Assembly: GCA_026874595.1 (NCBI GenBank)
Contig: CM049319.1
Location: 21,005,601-21,069,600 of the forward strand
Direction of reading: 5' to 3'
Source: Sipunculus nudus
Lineage: Eukaryota > Annelida > Sipuncula > Golfingiida > Sipunculidae
Length of the DNA: 64,000 nt
Shown here: positions 48,292 to 59,344 of the stretch, piece after piece
How positions within the stretch are numbered: the first letter of the stretch is position 1
Layout: every line of letters starts with the position of its first letter
Program-made: the position numbers and the translations under genes
Notes under the pieces: model-generated
The model's input: the letters and a program-made list of their open reading frames with translations, nothing else
Told to the model about the DNA's origin: nothing
Database searches by the model: none

Positions 48292-49645
48292 TCAAAACAA
48301 GCCAGTGACAGCAGGTAACCCTTATGACAAATGTATGCATGCTTCCCCTAGAGTCCTTTGACAGAGTTTTGATAACTTGTATTTAGTTTCTAGCTGTATT
48401 TTCGATGTGAAATAAGTATCGGATTTTTGGATTAAAGTTGTGCGCCATTTCTACGTCTGTATCAAAGTTTGACTAGGTCAGATTATGCTAATGAGGCCGG
48501 AACTAGTTCAGAGATAGGTCATAGGTCACATTGGTTTGTTTACAAGTTGAATGCGTTCTTTTCAGATGAGCGGATTAATATTACTTGTGTTATGCTTTCG
48601 TCCATACAAACAGGCATAGTTTCGACCGGAATATTATTGTGAATGCTATTTTATTATGGAAATCTGGCGTACAGTTAGAATAAAGACGAGCTCCATTCAT
48701 TTGATTATGATTGTCCACTAAATCCATTTTGACATGGTAAGTTGATGTTGTGGAGCATTAACTGTCAGTGTTCCCAGTTCATGACTGTTGTTGCTGAATG
48801 TCAGTAACTATCCTGATGATTTAGATGGGCCATAGCATCTAAATAATAAAGATTGCATTTAGCTATATGAATGTCTTCAGTGACTTAGCTTATAACATTG
48901 GGGATTCTGACATAGGTTTCTCAGAAGAGTTGTTTAATGTGTTGTAGTCATTTGATGTCATCATTAAGATGGAGTCATATTAGTTAATATTGGATTAACT
49001 ACTGAAATTCCTATAGCAACTTTAGTTAATTTTGCATTGGCTATTGTTACCATCAGTGATGTTTCACTAGGATCATGATGTGCTAATGTTGTTTATGTCA
49101 TTATATGATAGGTTGGTTATAAGTTGATAAATAACACCAACTGGAGGTAATCACTCATTAGAACAGTGCTAGTTAACATTACATTAACCACACAGCTGGA
49201 AGTCTGTTGTGTTATTTAGTATTATTTAGTATTAATATGTGACTATTCCAGTTACATTTATGCCAAGTATACAGACACTTTATATGGAACACCGACGTTA
49301 CAGTATCTGACCTTAATGGTTAACACTTTTATTATTATGTAGTATTATGATGATATTTTAGTTTTATTAGTTACAACGGATGTAACAGATGTATGTTAAC
49401 AGTTATGGCTTAGGCCTGCAACTATTTATTTCATGTATTGCAGATAAACCCGTGAGCCTGAACCACCGTTCATTCCACCATTGTTCATTCCACAATTGTT
49501 CATTCCATAACCGTTCAGTTCGTGTGTGCAGCGAAACTGGACCCACTTGAAATAAAGCAACTAATATAATGAAGGACTTTTGTTCCTTATACATGCTTTG
49601 CGTGGAGTGCGGCCCCTTGTGTTAGTGATGCCCAGCACCATTACA
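48086..49645 (+). repeat. 5' LTR of the Gypsy element
   Basis: The proposed start TGTAGT pairs with ACTACA at the end of the 3' LTR. The last 283 bp (49363-49645) match 54684-54950, including CCGTGAGCCTGAACC and GATGCCCAGCACCA. It holds a T-run of about 30 at 48259-48290. The exact 5' boundary rests only on the terminal dinucleotides and the edge of the duplication; 3 bp (TTC) flank both ends. Confidence 0.6.
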
Positions 49646-50541
49646 GCTTTTGGTACCAGGACTGGGGTCCAGGTGTTCGTGGGATCCAGCCCTACAGTGT
49701 GAACTATTACTAGGAGAATTACAGGATACTGATCCAGAAAGGTGGTGAAGGCTTCCACACCAGACTTTTACCAGTGTCGTATATTGCCAGTGTGGAGCTG
49801 ATGAGAGGACTCCAACCAGGTAGATAGCAGTTGTGCAATATTGAGACTGCTAGTGTTGAGACAGGTAATTGTGATTGTCTCATTGGAGCTACCTGTGTTT
49901 TCTGACCAGTGTTAGATGTTGCCAGTGTTTGTGGTGCTGATAAGAGGACTTCTACTAGTGTAGAGCTGATGAGAGGACTTCTACTAGTGTGTATGGCAGT
50001 TGTGCTGTATTGAGGCTGCCAGTGTCGAGACAAGCGATAGTGATTGTTTAGTGAAAGCTGCCCTTGTCTGTTTTGGAGCTGTTATTGTGTGGATTAGACT
50101 TATTTACCAGTGCGTGTAGAGGAGCTGTGACAGCCATTGTATGGAGGGCAATTCAAGTTCACGGAACTGTTTATGTCATCAGTGAGCTGATGTCATGATA
50201 CATTTGATGGACTGTTTTCCTTTCTGAATCAGTCAGACTGTTCATTATCATATGATATATATATGTTTTATATTATGTGTTCCTTGGTCCTATGAGGAAA
50301 GATCATTGATATTTTATCTAGGTCCTGGTTGACTAGATCATTGATTTTGCATGTATTATTCAGGAATACTTACAGCTAGGTATTACCTTGCTGTGTTTGG
50401 TTGTTAGCAGACTATGATACTGTGTTTTACCTCGGTAGTTGTTTTAGATTGAGACCAGTAACGGGTTGTGTTTTTCCCACGATATTTTATATTTTGTGAA
50501 TGTTGCATGCCACTGTTTGTTAGGATTTACTCGTGTTAGGA

Positions 50542-51540
50542 ATGGCAGAAGCAGAGAGAGGTGTTGGCCCGAAAGATGACCTTCAGGCTGAGGTTGAGAG
50601 ATTACGACGGCTTGAGGCCGATGCGCAGTTGGGGGTCCCTACTGCTCCGGTGGTGCCGGTTTTAGTAACACCACGGCGGTTGACCTTCTTTACTGGGGAG
50701 GGAGGAATCTCCTTAGAGGACTGGGAGGTCGAAGCTAGGGTCACTCTCAGAGCCCAGCGGCTTGATGGCCGGGGTGCCGCAGATTTCCTGCGAGCTCACC
50801 TGGAGGGGAGTGCTCGGAATGAGATTAAGTATGCCAGACCAGAGGCTAGAGCAGATACTGAAGAGGTATTTGAGACCCTCAGAGAGGCAAATGGGGAGAA
50901 ATTAACATATCCCTGTAGTTTGACATGTTTGTAGGCAGGAAACAGGAGGGAGAGAGCCTTCTGTCTTTTTCCCATGCTCTGCTGGCTTTAATTGATAGAG
51001 CTCTAGCAGTTCAGCCAGACTGTGTGCCAAACCGAGATCGTGCGGTGCGTGATAGATTCACAGAGAATGTTAGAGATGTAGGTCGACAAAAGGTTTGAGT
51101 AAGACAGTAAGGTCTAGAATCAGACGTCATCCAGATTTAACTTTGGCAGAGATTAGAGATGAAGCGATAACGTGGGCTGAGGAAGGCACCTCAAAGGCTG
51201 GGGCTGCCTCCAACTGGATTGATGTTGACGTGATTCATTATCTAAGGTACAGAGATTAGCAGAGAATCAAGCTGTAATTATGCAGATGGTTAAGTCTCAA
51301 CAGGAAACACAACATGTGTTAATGAAACAGCAGCAAGAAATGTTTGAGCTGCTACGTAATCAGCGTGATACACCTCAGACTGTTGCAGGAGTGCAACCTA
51401 GAGGGGGGCAACAGCTGAGACAGATAGGACCTTGTTTTCGGTGTGGGAAGGTGGGTCACTTGATAAAAGATTGTAATGTACCCAAAAAGGTAAGGCAGAG
51501 TAATTTGGTTGTACGACCAGATGCAGCTTCAGAGGGTTGA
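50542..51540 (+). pseudogene. Gypsy gag with zinc knuckle, frameshifted
   Basis: It starts at MAEAERGVGP and runs open to about 50915. It continues in another frame as FVGRKQEGESLLSFSHALL and NRDRAVRDRFTENV, matching the order of gag capsid regions. A further break lies near 51095. The C-terminal part (51280-51540) has a Gln-rich stretch and the CCHC knuckle CFRCGKVGHLIKDC. Role by family: capsid and RNA-binding protein. At least two frame disruptions make it non-functional. Confidence 0.8.
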
Positions 51541-51660
51541 CCACCTAGTAGTGACCAACCAAGTCAAGGTAATATTGTTCCATAGGTTGGAAATAATGTT
51601 GTCAGTGCATGTACAGAAACCATATATACAGAGTCTATTCTTGAGAAAACTGTAGGTGGT

Positions 51661-54600
51661 ATGCCCACAGTTACAGCCATGTTTGGTGATGTTTCAGTAC
51701 GTTGTTTACTTGACACTGGGTCACAGGTTACTACGATTAGTGAGGCTTTCTATAGAACCCGGATTGAACCTTCAGGTAAGAAGATGTCTGTTGGTAATGA
51801 TTTCATTAGTCTGACTGCTGCCAATAACTTGGAAATCCCATACGTAGGTATTGTTTTGATCGACATCATGGTTGATGGTGTTAAAGTTCCCGACAGAGGT
51901 GTCCTAGTGCCGAAGGACAGCCCAGGCTAGAGTCCGAAAGTACCAGGAATAATTGGTATGAATGTCTTCAAACATCTTCCACAGCTTCAGTTTTTGTCTA
52001 ATCAGAGTTGTGGGAAATCTAAGTCTAAACCTGCTGTTGTCAGGGTAGCTGGCAGGGACCCAGTGACGGTACCTTCACCAGTGTGTGTAATGTATTGGCC
52101 ACCTGTACGATGCAACAGCCTGGTGGGCCTTTCTTGATTGAAGGCTTGTCTCAGCCTTTTAAAGGGCTGCAGGTAGCACCAACATTGGTAGATATTTCAG
52201 GTGGTGCTACATGTGTTCGTGTTGTAAACACAGGAAACAGGGATGTCACATTAATGCTTATAAGACCAGAGTTGGTCTAGCACATCCTGTTGATTCTCCT
52301 TCTTCTGGAATTCAGACTTTATAGATGAGCATGTCTGGACAAGGGATTTGCTTGCTCAAGCTGAGGAGATAACATAGGTTTGTCATGAGGTTCTGTCGAG
52401 GATGAGACGCAGATGCCCGATGGAATAGACCTGTCATCCTTTCCGGGAACACAGGAAGAGTTAGTCCAGTTGAGTAGACTCATGCAAATATGCATCAGTC
52501 TTCTATAAGCAGGGTGAAGAATTTGGTTTCACCAAGACCATACAGCATCGTATTATCATGGATGATGAAACCCCGATCAAACAGCCATATAGGCGTGTGC
52601 CACCTCACCAATGGATTGAGTTAAAAGAACACCTTCAGGATCTCCTTAAGAGAGGTACAATCAAGGAGAGCACGTCAGATTTTGCATCTCCCATAGTTCT
52701 AGTGAGGAAGGTGTCTGGCTCTTTGAGAATGTGTGTTGATTATCGTACGGTCAACGCAAGGGTTAAGAACGATACCCATCCTCTCCCAAAAATCGAAGAA
52801 ACCTTTGATTGTCTTTCTGGTGCCCGTTACTTTTCGGCACTAGACCTAGCGTCTGCCTACAATCAGGTCCAGGTTGAACAGAGGGATCAACATAAGACTG
52901 CCTTTATAACCCCGATGGGGCTGTATGAATGCAATAGAATGCCGTTCGGCTTGTCGACGGCACCAGCGACGTTCCAACGTCTTATGGTAAGTGTCTTTAG
53001 AGACGAAATTCTGGAGGTGCTGTTAGTGTACCTAGACGATGTGATAATGTTCATAAGGACGATGGACGATCACATCAGGCGCCTGGAAATTATCTTTCAG
53101 AGATTACTTCAGCATGGGCTGAAACTTGAGGCTCAGAAATGTACATTCTTCAAAGATAAAGTTAAATTTCTTGAACACATAGTTTGCGAGTGGAATCCAG
53201 CCAGATCCGGCTAAAATAGAGGCTGTGCGGCAGTGGCCTCAACCGCAGAACTTGGTGGAGTTGCGCCAATTTTTGGGCTTAGCGTCATATTTTAGGCGGT
53301 TTATGGTAGGGTTTGCCAGTGATGCAGCTCCCTAACACGAGTTAGTTGGTGTGTTGGCCAAGTCCGCTAAGCAGTGTCCTAGGAAGAGAAATCCCCAAAT
53401 TAGTAGTTTATGGATGGAGAAACACTCACAAGCGCTCGATGTTTTAAAAAGAAAGCTCAACACAGCGCCTGTGTTAGGCTATGCAGACTTTGATAGACCT
53501 TTTATACTGGAAACGGATGCTTCCTGTAAGGGATTAGGTGCCATCTTGAGCCAAGAGCAAGAAGGGAAAGTAAAAGTGATTGCTTTTGCAAGCAGAGGTC
53601 AGAGCGTAATATGCAGAATTACTCCTCAAAGAAACTTGAACTCCTTGCCTTTAATGCCCTGTTACGGAAAAGTTCCGAGATTATCTTTTGCCCAGTGAGT
53701 TCGTGGTTGTGACAGACAATAGCCCTCTTGTCTATCTTATGAGTAAGACCAAACTCCCCGCTTTTGAACAGCGGTGGGCCAATGCTTTGGCAGGTTTCAG
53801 ATTTACCTTCAAGTATAGGTCAGGTAAAGAAAATGTGGGAGCAGATGCGCTCTCCAGACAGTCAGTCTGTCCATGGAAGAATCCAAATCAGTTGGATGAA
53901 GGGAATGAAATTTGTGCACAGGTGACAGAGAGTTAATTGTCCTTTGTCACTGGAGCTTCAGGCCGAGGTATGGCAAGGGTTACAGGAGGCTTAGGTTGAG
54001 CAGCCTTCAGCTGAGCTTGCCAGTCAGCAACCTTTTTACCATCAGTGGTTCCAGCAGAAATGCAAAGGTTACAGGAGGGTGACCCTGTAATTGGTCAATT
54101 TTTAATCCTGTTTAAGTCAAGTGAAAAGCCCTCTATTAGAGCGCGGTGTGCCCAGGATAAGTTGGTACAACTATTGATCAAACAGTTGAGTGGATTCGTT
54201 TTTGAAGCTGGTATTCTTTATCGGCAGGTGACGAGAACTGATTTAGGAGATCTTAAACAGTTGGTACTCCCGCAGTGTCTCAAGGAAAAGGTGCTTCGCG
54301 AGCTTCATGACTGCCAAGGGCACCAGGTGTTGATCGAACCCTTGCTTTAGTACGCAATACGTGTAACTGGCCGAGGATGGATAGTAATATAAGAAATTGA
54401 GTGAACCGATGTAAACGTTGTTTGAAAGCCAAACCTGTCCATATATGTACACTGATGGGTTCTATATTAGCATCGCGTCCGTTGGAAGTCTTGGCTATGA
54501 ACTACACAGTGTTAGAACCTGCAAGCGATGGCAGGGAGAATGTGCTTATGCTTACTTATGTCTGCACTAAGTCCACAGTTGTTGTGGCAAAGCGAGACCA

Positions 54601-54691
54601 GAAGGCGGTGACTGTAGTTAGGGTTTTAGCGCAGCACTGGTTTACAAAGTTTAGGGCACCCTTGCGGATCCATTCTGATAGTATTTATTAG
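51661..54691 (+). pseudogene. Gypsy pol remnants: protease, RT, RNase H, partial integrase
   Basis: Protease active site LLDTGSQVTTIS (51700-51735). Reverse transcriptase 52558-53214 has SLRMCVDYRTVN, ARYFSALDLASAYNQV, MPFGLSTAPATFQR and VYLDDVIMF. A shifted segment LRQFLGLASYFRRF follows. RNase H starts ILETDASCKGLGAILSQ (53351-53698) and continues in 53688-53936. Integrase keeps RELHDCQGHQ and CKRCLKAK of the zinc domain and the core to RIHSDS. The first catalytic Asp of the core appears as Asn (LAMNYTVLE), and the frame ends before the last catalytic Glu because of the deletion. Stops or shifts separate all the domains. Confidence 0.88.
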
Positions 54692-54950
54692 TTACAACGG
54701 ATATAACAGATGTATGTTAACAGATGTGACTTGGGCCAGCAACCATTTATTTCATGTATTGAAGATAAACCCGTGAGCCTGAACCATGGTTCATTCCACC
54801 ATTGTTCATTCCATAACCGTTCATTTCGTGTGTGCAGCGAGACTGGACCGACTTGAAATAAAGCAACTTGTATAATGAAGTACTTTTGTTCCTTATACAT
54901 ACTTTGCCTGGAGTGCGGCCCCTGGTTTAGTGATGCCCAGCACCACTACA
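54684..54950 (+). repeat. Truncated 3' LTR of the Gypsy element
   Basis: It matches 49363-49645 with scattered substitutions and a few small indels. It begins abruptly after the integrase remnant, so about 1.3 kb of LTR plus the end of pol are missing. Confidence 0.85.
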
Positions 54951-54970
54951 TTCTGTTTGAATTATATATA

Positions 54971-56030
54971 CAGTGAAACCTCGTTGTGTCGAACTCGGTT
55001 AAGTCGAATTCCCGCATGTGTCGAAGTCGAATGTGGGGTCCCTGCAAAAAACAGTTCAAACCTTACTAAGTTAACTCCGTTTGTGTCGTAGTCGGATGTG
55101 TCGAAAACCGTAATGTGTCGAGGCGTTTTGTTGGACCCCAGCTAAGATTTCTACCGCTAAACTCGAAGTCATGTTTGGATGACATTTATGCACGGCCCGT
55201 CAATCATGATTTTGGCGTGATGACCGGTCATAATTAATTAATACCGACAAGGCTCTCACGCATCAAGTGCGATGGGTCTGTCGCTCGACTCGAGGTCATG
55301 CCGCTGTAATGTTTTGACAACAGTGTGCAACCATACCTACAGTCGCAATGACCAGTTACATAATTAATACCGGCAAGGATCTCGCTCATCACGCGCGATG
55401 GCTGACATACCTGGTCCGTTGTTTACCTATTTGGCCGATTAGTCACTCATGATCATGCCTTTCTTCTCTTGAAGACAAAGCCTTAATGAGAAGTTATTGA
55501 TAAACTAAACATAATCCAACCCTTACCTTTGATGAGTCAAGGATAAACATACTGGGCTCTATATAAAGGGGGGAAGATGAGATCTATATCAGACTGTCTC
55601 TTTTTTACCATAGAGTACGTTTTACTGTATTACTGCTTCACCTTTATATTGCTCGTGTCCTGTTTGCTATCGCGTCGCGGCCTGCTAAGCGTAAGCTTGA
55701 TGTAAAGACTATATAAACCTCGTTCAATCTCTCTCTATCTCTATCTCTACCTCCACACAAACTATTTTTTCTGTTTTTCTGAAATTCTATGACGCTAAAA
55801 GATATAGTCTCAACAGAAAAAAAGAATGAAAAGAAATAATTATAAGAAATCTAAAGGATTCACGCAAACATTTGTTAGAATTAATATAGGCCCTATACAT
55901 GTGCAGTATTTATCGATAATAATCACGGCTGAAGAAGGTTGAATATAATGAATACCGGTTGTCTCGAACTACGGTTGTGTCGAAGTAAATTCACCAGTCC
56001 CTTCGACTTCGACACAACGAGGTTTCACTC
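54971..56030. mobile_element. Pogo/Tigger-like non-autonomous element (1,060 bp)
   Basis: The ends CAGTGAAACCTCGTTGTGTC and, inverted, GAGTGAAACCTCGTTGTGTC are flanked by TA on both sides. The terminal repeat is about 23 bp with one mismatch. Several inner copies of TGTGTCGAA lie near each end, like subterminal binding sites. No transposase frame is present. CAG-type ends with a TA target are typical of the pogo/Tigger branch of Tc1/mariner. It begins 20 bp after the Gypsy LTR. Confidence 0.8.
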
Positions 56031-56041
56031 TATATACATGC

Positions 56042-56046
<5 letters not shown>

Positions 56047-56090
<44 letters not shown>
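56047..56090. repeat. (TA)n microsatellite
   Basis: An uninterrupted TA run just outside the pogo-like element. 56091-56580 is otherwise unrecognised; it contains several GGACGG/CGGAAGCGG-like words near 56410-56560. Confidence 0.9.
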
Positions 56091-56091
<1 letters not shown>

Positions 56092-56584
56092 CCACTTTAT
56101 ATAATAGGCTACATTTTATTACTCGTGGGCATACTAGTAAATTTACATTATATTCATTGACTTATCAGTCTTTATTCCATATTACCCCGCCCCGATCCTT
56201 TGGTGATTTATATGATTCTATTTATAACATTAGCTTTAATTACATCATTTAATAATAAAAGCTTTACCGAGCGAGATTGTGAGGCATTGAATGCACACGC
56301 GCAATTCCAACTTTTCATAGTGAAAATAAAACCGCTTTTGTCATTTTCCATCAAGGTGAAGACATAAGGACATTCCAGAATATCCCCTATTATATGACGT
56401 TATAGTATGGATTCCCGTCCGGTTCCGTCGTCAATCGGTCCCAGGCCAATTTTTGCGGACGCTGTGACGGGTTCGGGCGCGGAAGCGGATAGGTGTGAAT
56501 GCCTTATGTAATTTTAACTGACTCGAATGTGACGGACGACGGAAGCGGCGCGGAAGGAAAAAAACGGATAGGTATGAACGCCCC

Positions 56585-56760
56585 TTAAGCTGTACTCAAG
56601 AAAATGACTGGCCGAGCAGCAGACTCAGAACAAAAATAACATCAGACCTCTAGCTTTTTGGCATCAAGATAACAGCCGAGTCCAACCTAAATACAGTTAA
56701 TTTCCTTGACGAGCCCTTCAACCTGAAGAAAAACTCAAACAAACTGTAGAGAAAACCGAG
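56585..56760 (+). pseudogene. Second relic of the YRDDG-type reverse transcriptase
   Basis: Nucleotide-level match to 34717-34890 (TACTCAAGA-AATGAC-GGCCGAGCA, ACAGCCGAGTCCAACCTAAA). The reading frame is more degraded than in the first relic, and the YRDD part is absent. It marks the left edge of duplication copy 3. Confidence 0.75.
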
Positions 56761-57352
56761 TGAAAAATCATAAATATTCTAAAAAATGTAACTGCCAAAA
56801 TGAGGTTGTCAACCTTTCGTGTAGTGTCATAAATATTCTGAACATTGTAACAATCAAAGTGAAGCTGCCAGTCCATGACATTTGCCATTTCACTTGGCCA
56901 GGTGGTTCAGGCAAACATAAGGTTGCAATATAATGTGATTGGCTTTATATTCGCTGGGTTAATTTTTATCGTAATTTTCGCAGTTTAAGTGTTTCGCAAG
57001 GGTTTCATTTTCGGAAATTTGGAAATATGAGAAACCTACACAAATTACAATTATAATTATAGGAGCGGATCCTGTGGATGGGGTCCAGTTGGTCAGGACC
57101 CCACTTTCAGCCACGGCAACTTTTATTTGAGGGGTCAAAACCAACTGGTGCGACCTGGAACACCCTCCTCCCCTTCCGGACCTGGGTATATCTTCTAGGT
57201 TTGTCATGAGTCCTCCTGGGTTAGAACCACCTTTCCCTAAATCCTGGATCTGCCCTTGGGTGTTTTTTTTTTTTAAGTTTGATATCTCATATTAGACTTC
57301 TGGCCCCTCAGTAGCTGCAGTGGACACCTCATGGTGGAACAGACTATGGTAA

Positions 57353-57355
57353 CTT
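57353..57355. other. Empty target site of family T copy B
   Basis: GGTAACTTGGTGC here is uninterrupted, while copy 2 reads GTAACTT, then the element, then CTTGGTGC. CTT is thus the 3-bp duplicated target. Confidence 0.85.
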
Positions 57356-58367
57356 GGTGCGAATGAAAGAAGATATGCGAAGATAACCTCCCCGTTAGGC
57401 CATAACACTGGCAATTAAGTGTATATTATCTTAGCTCTTCTCACACAGGGGCGGATCCAGGATTTTCAAAGAGGGGCCCTTCCCTCAAGATAAAACTTTG
57501 AAAAGGTCCTCAGGTCCAGAAAAAAGGGGGAAAATTGATCTCAGTCCATTAAAAAAAAGGTGCCTTGGCTGGATTGTAAATGGATCTCTTATATTCGGCA
57601 GTGTTAACACATGGTTTTGAAAAAGTCCCGAACAAGATCTTTTACGCAAGAAGGTGATATTAATAGTGTGATTACTGCTGACAGGCATGATATAATATGA
57701 CCCTGGAATTTATCAACAATCGTCAAAAATTTCCGGTCAACATTCGTAACACGTGCGTAGACTCAATAACAAATAATAACCTATTATGTTATCCGCGTTT
57801 TGATTCTAGGAATTTTCTAACACCGAGACTCATTTGAGAATTTATTTTCTTGGGTGACGTCACTCAGAAAAACATATATCTAGCCATGGTCATTGTAATG
57901 GATGTTAAATATAAACTTTTGCCGCTACAGCTATAAAGATTCAAATCGTACTGTCCTTTTAACTATGTGATACATTGATGGATCATTTTTTTAAATTTAG
58001 TTAGTCATTATCGGGGGAAATGTCTGATTCTTTAGTCAATATGTAAAGTGCATTAAATTGATTGCCTGAGTGAATGAGACAATTTGTAATTTGACTGACG
58101 TCATATATTGACTATCACGTATACATTGAGGTGCATTAAAACTTGCGTTTACATGGGTTGCCGAGGTAGCCAGTCTATTTAAAATGACTAGAACTTGGGC
58201 AATCTAAAAGTGACCATGTGTACACGCCGAATCACACGGGCAAGGAAAATATTAACTATTTTGGAACATGTTGAAATGTTTAAGGTTTTTTTACCTAACG
58301 AAAATGATACTGAGATCCATGATAAACGGTGTCATCAAGATCATTTTCGTGACTGGAAGCGTTTTAC

Positions 58368-58414
58368 CACCCTTCCGCCAGAGGTCGTTTGAGAGTCCGA
58401 GTCTGCGCAGTGTG
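58368..58414. other. 47-bp insertion with 9-bp flanking duplication, copy 3 only
   Basis: GCGTTTTAC occurs on both sides (58359-58367, 58415-58423), but copies 1 and 2 have it once. The insert contains GTTTGAGAGTCCGAGTCTGC and no evident terminal inverted repeat. It interrupts the conserved stretch seen at 837-1199 in copy 1. Confidence 0.7.
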
Positions 58415-58904
58415 GCGTTTTACTTAGGAAGATCCACTTAGAACCAGTCTATTCTCAACTGTAAAGAAGGTATTTATTTATTTTTTTAATTAGACTTTCA
58501 AAATAATACAATAAAACACATTTATTTTCCCTGTTCGAATGTTCCTGAATTTTCAAAACTGTTCAACACAACAATGATAACGGCTGGTATAATAATGAGG
58601 TCAGAAAAAAAGCATTTAATTGAATACCAAAAAGTGACAATGGAAGCATTCGTCTGAGCTTGCCTTTCTATTATGAGATTGTTTACCCTAGTGTGCCAGT
58701 CTGATTCGTGTTTTTAAGATAATAAGCATTATTTACTATTCCAAGAATTGGATAATAAAGCCGAGATTCAACATGAACGTCGATTCGTTTTGTGCTATAG
58801 GCATTCCGCTTGCCGGATCCGTGCATATGGAAACTCGCCTTATTTACTTCGTCGATATAGAAAAAAAGAGATTTAACGAATTCCTTTTTATTGCTAAATG
58901 TTTA

Positions 58905-58906
<2 letters not shown>

Positions 58907-58966
<60 letters not shown>

Positions 58967-59006
58967 GAGAGAGAGAGGGTATATATATATATATATATAT
59001 ATATAT
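58907..59006. repeat. (TA)n-(GA)n-(TA)n compound microsatellite, copy 3
   Basis: Positional counterpart of 1486-1590 and 46311-46404; the GA part is shorter here. Confidence 0.95.
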
Positions 59007-59091
59007 CATTAATGAGCAGTTCAAATATTATTATTATACAAATATTAACAACGTATGCAAACACAGCTCCTCGACAAATAATAGATGACGT

Positions 59092-59097
59092 TTTATT
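59092..59097 (-). promoter_or_regulatory. Candidate poly(A) signal for sulfotransferase copy 3
   Basis: AATAAA on the minus strand about 250 bp past the stop codon, at the same relative position as in copy 1. Confidence 0.35.
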
Positions 59098-59344
59098 CAT
59101 TTATGCTGTAAATAAGTGGCAAGTGTCTCTAAACCAGTCTCTATATAATACAACTATTTTCCTAATATCACCATTTGCTTTTTGTTGTTGTAATATAACA
59201 TTACATGTGACATATACTAGTAATATATATATTTGAGATCCCTTAAATAATACATTATTTCCCAAACGCCGTTCACAGTCTGAATGTCTTGCAGTGTGAA
59301 CACTTAAAAGATATGCACTGTTGAAAAAAAGCAATGTAGCGGTT

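Larger units (their letters stand above)
48086..54950 (+). mobile_element. Degenerate Ty3/Gypsy LTR retrotransposon (6.9 kb)
   Basis: A long 5' LTR, a putative primer-binding site just after it (TGGTACCAGG at about 49651), gag with a CCHC knuckle, protease, reverse transcriptase, RNase H and integrase in Ty3/Gypsy order, and a truncated 3' LTR. All frames carry stops or shifts. A deletion removed the end of integrase and the first part of the 3' LTR. It sits at the end of duplication copy 2. Confidence 0.85.
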
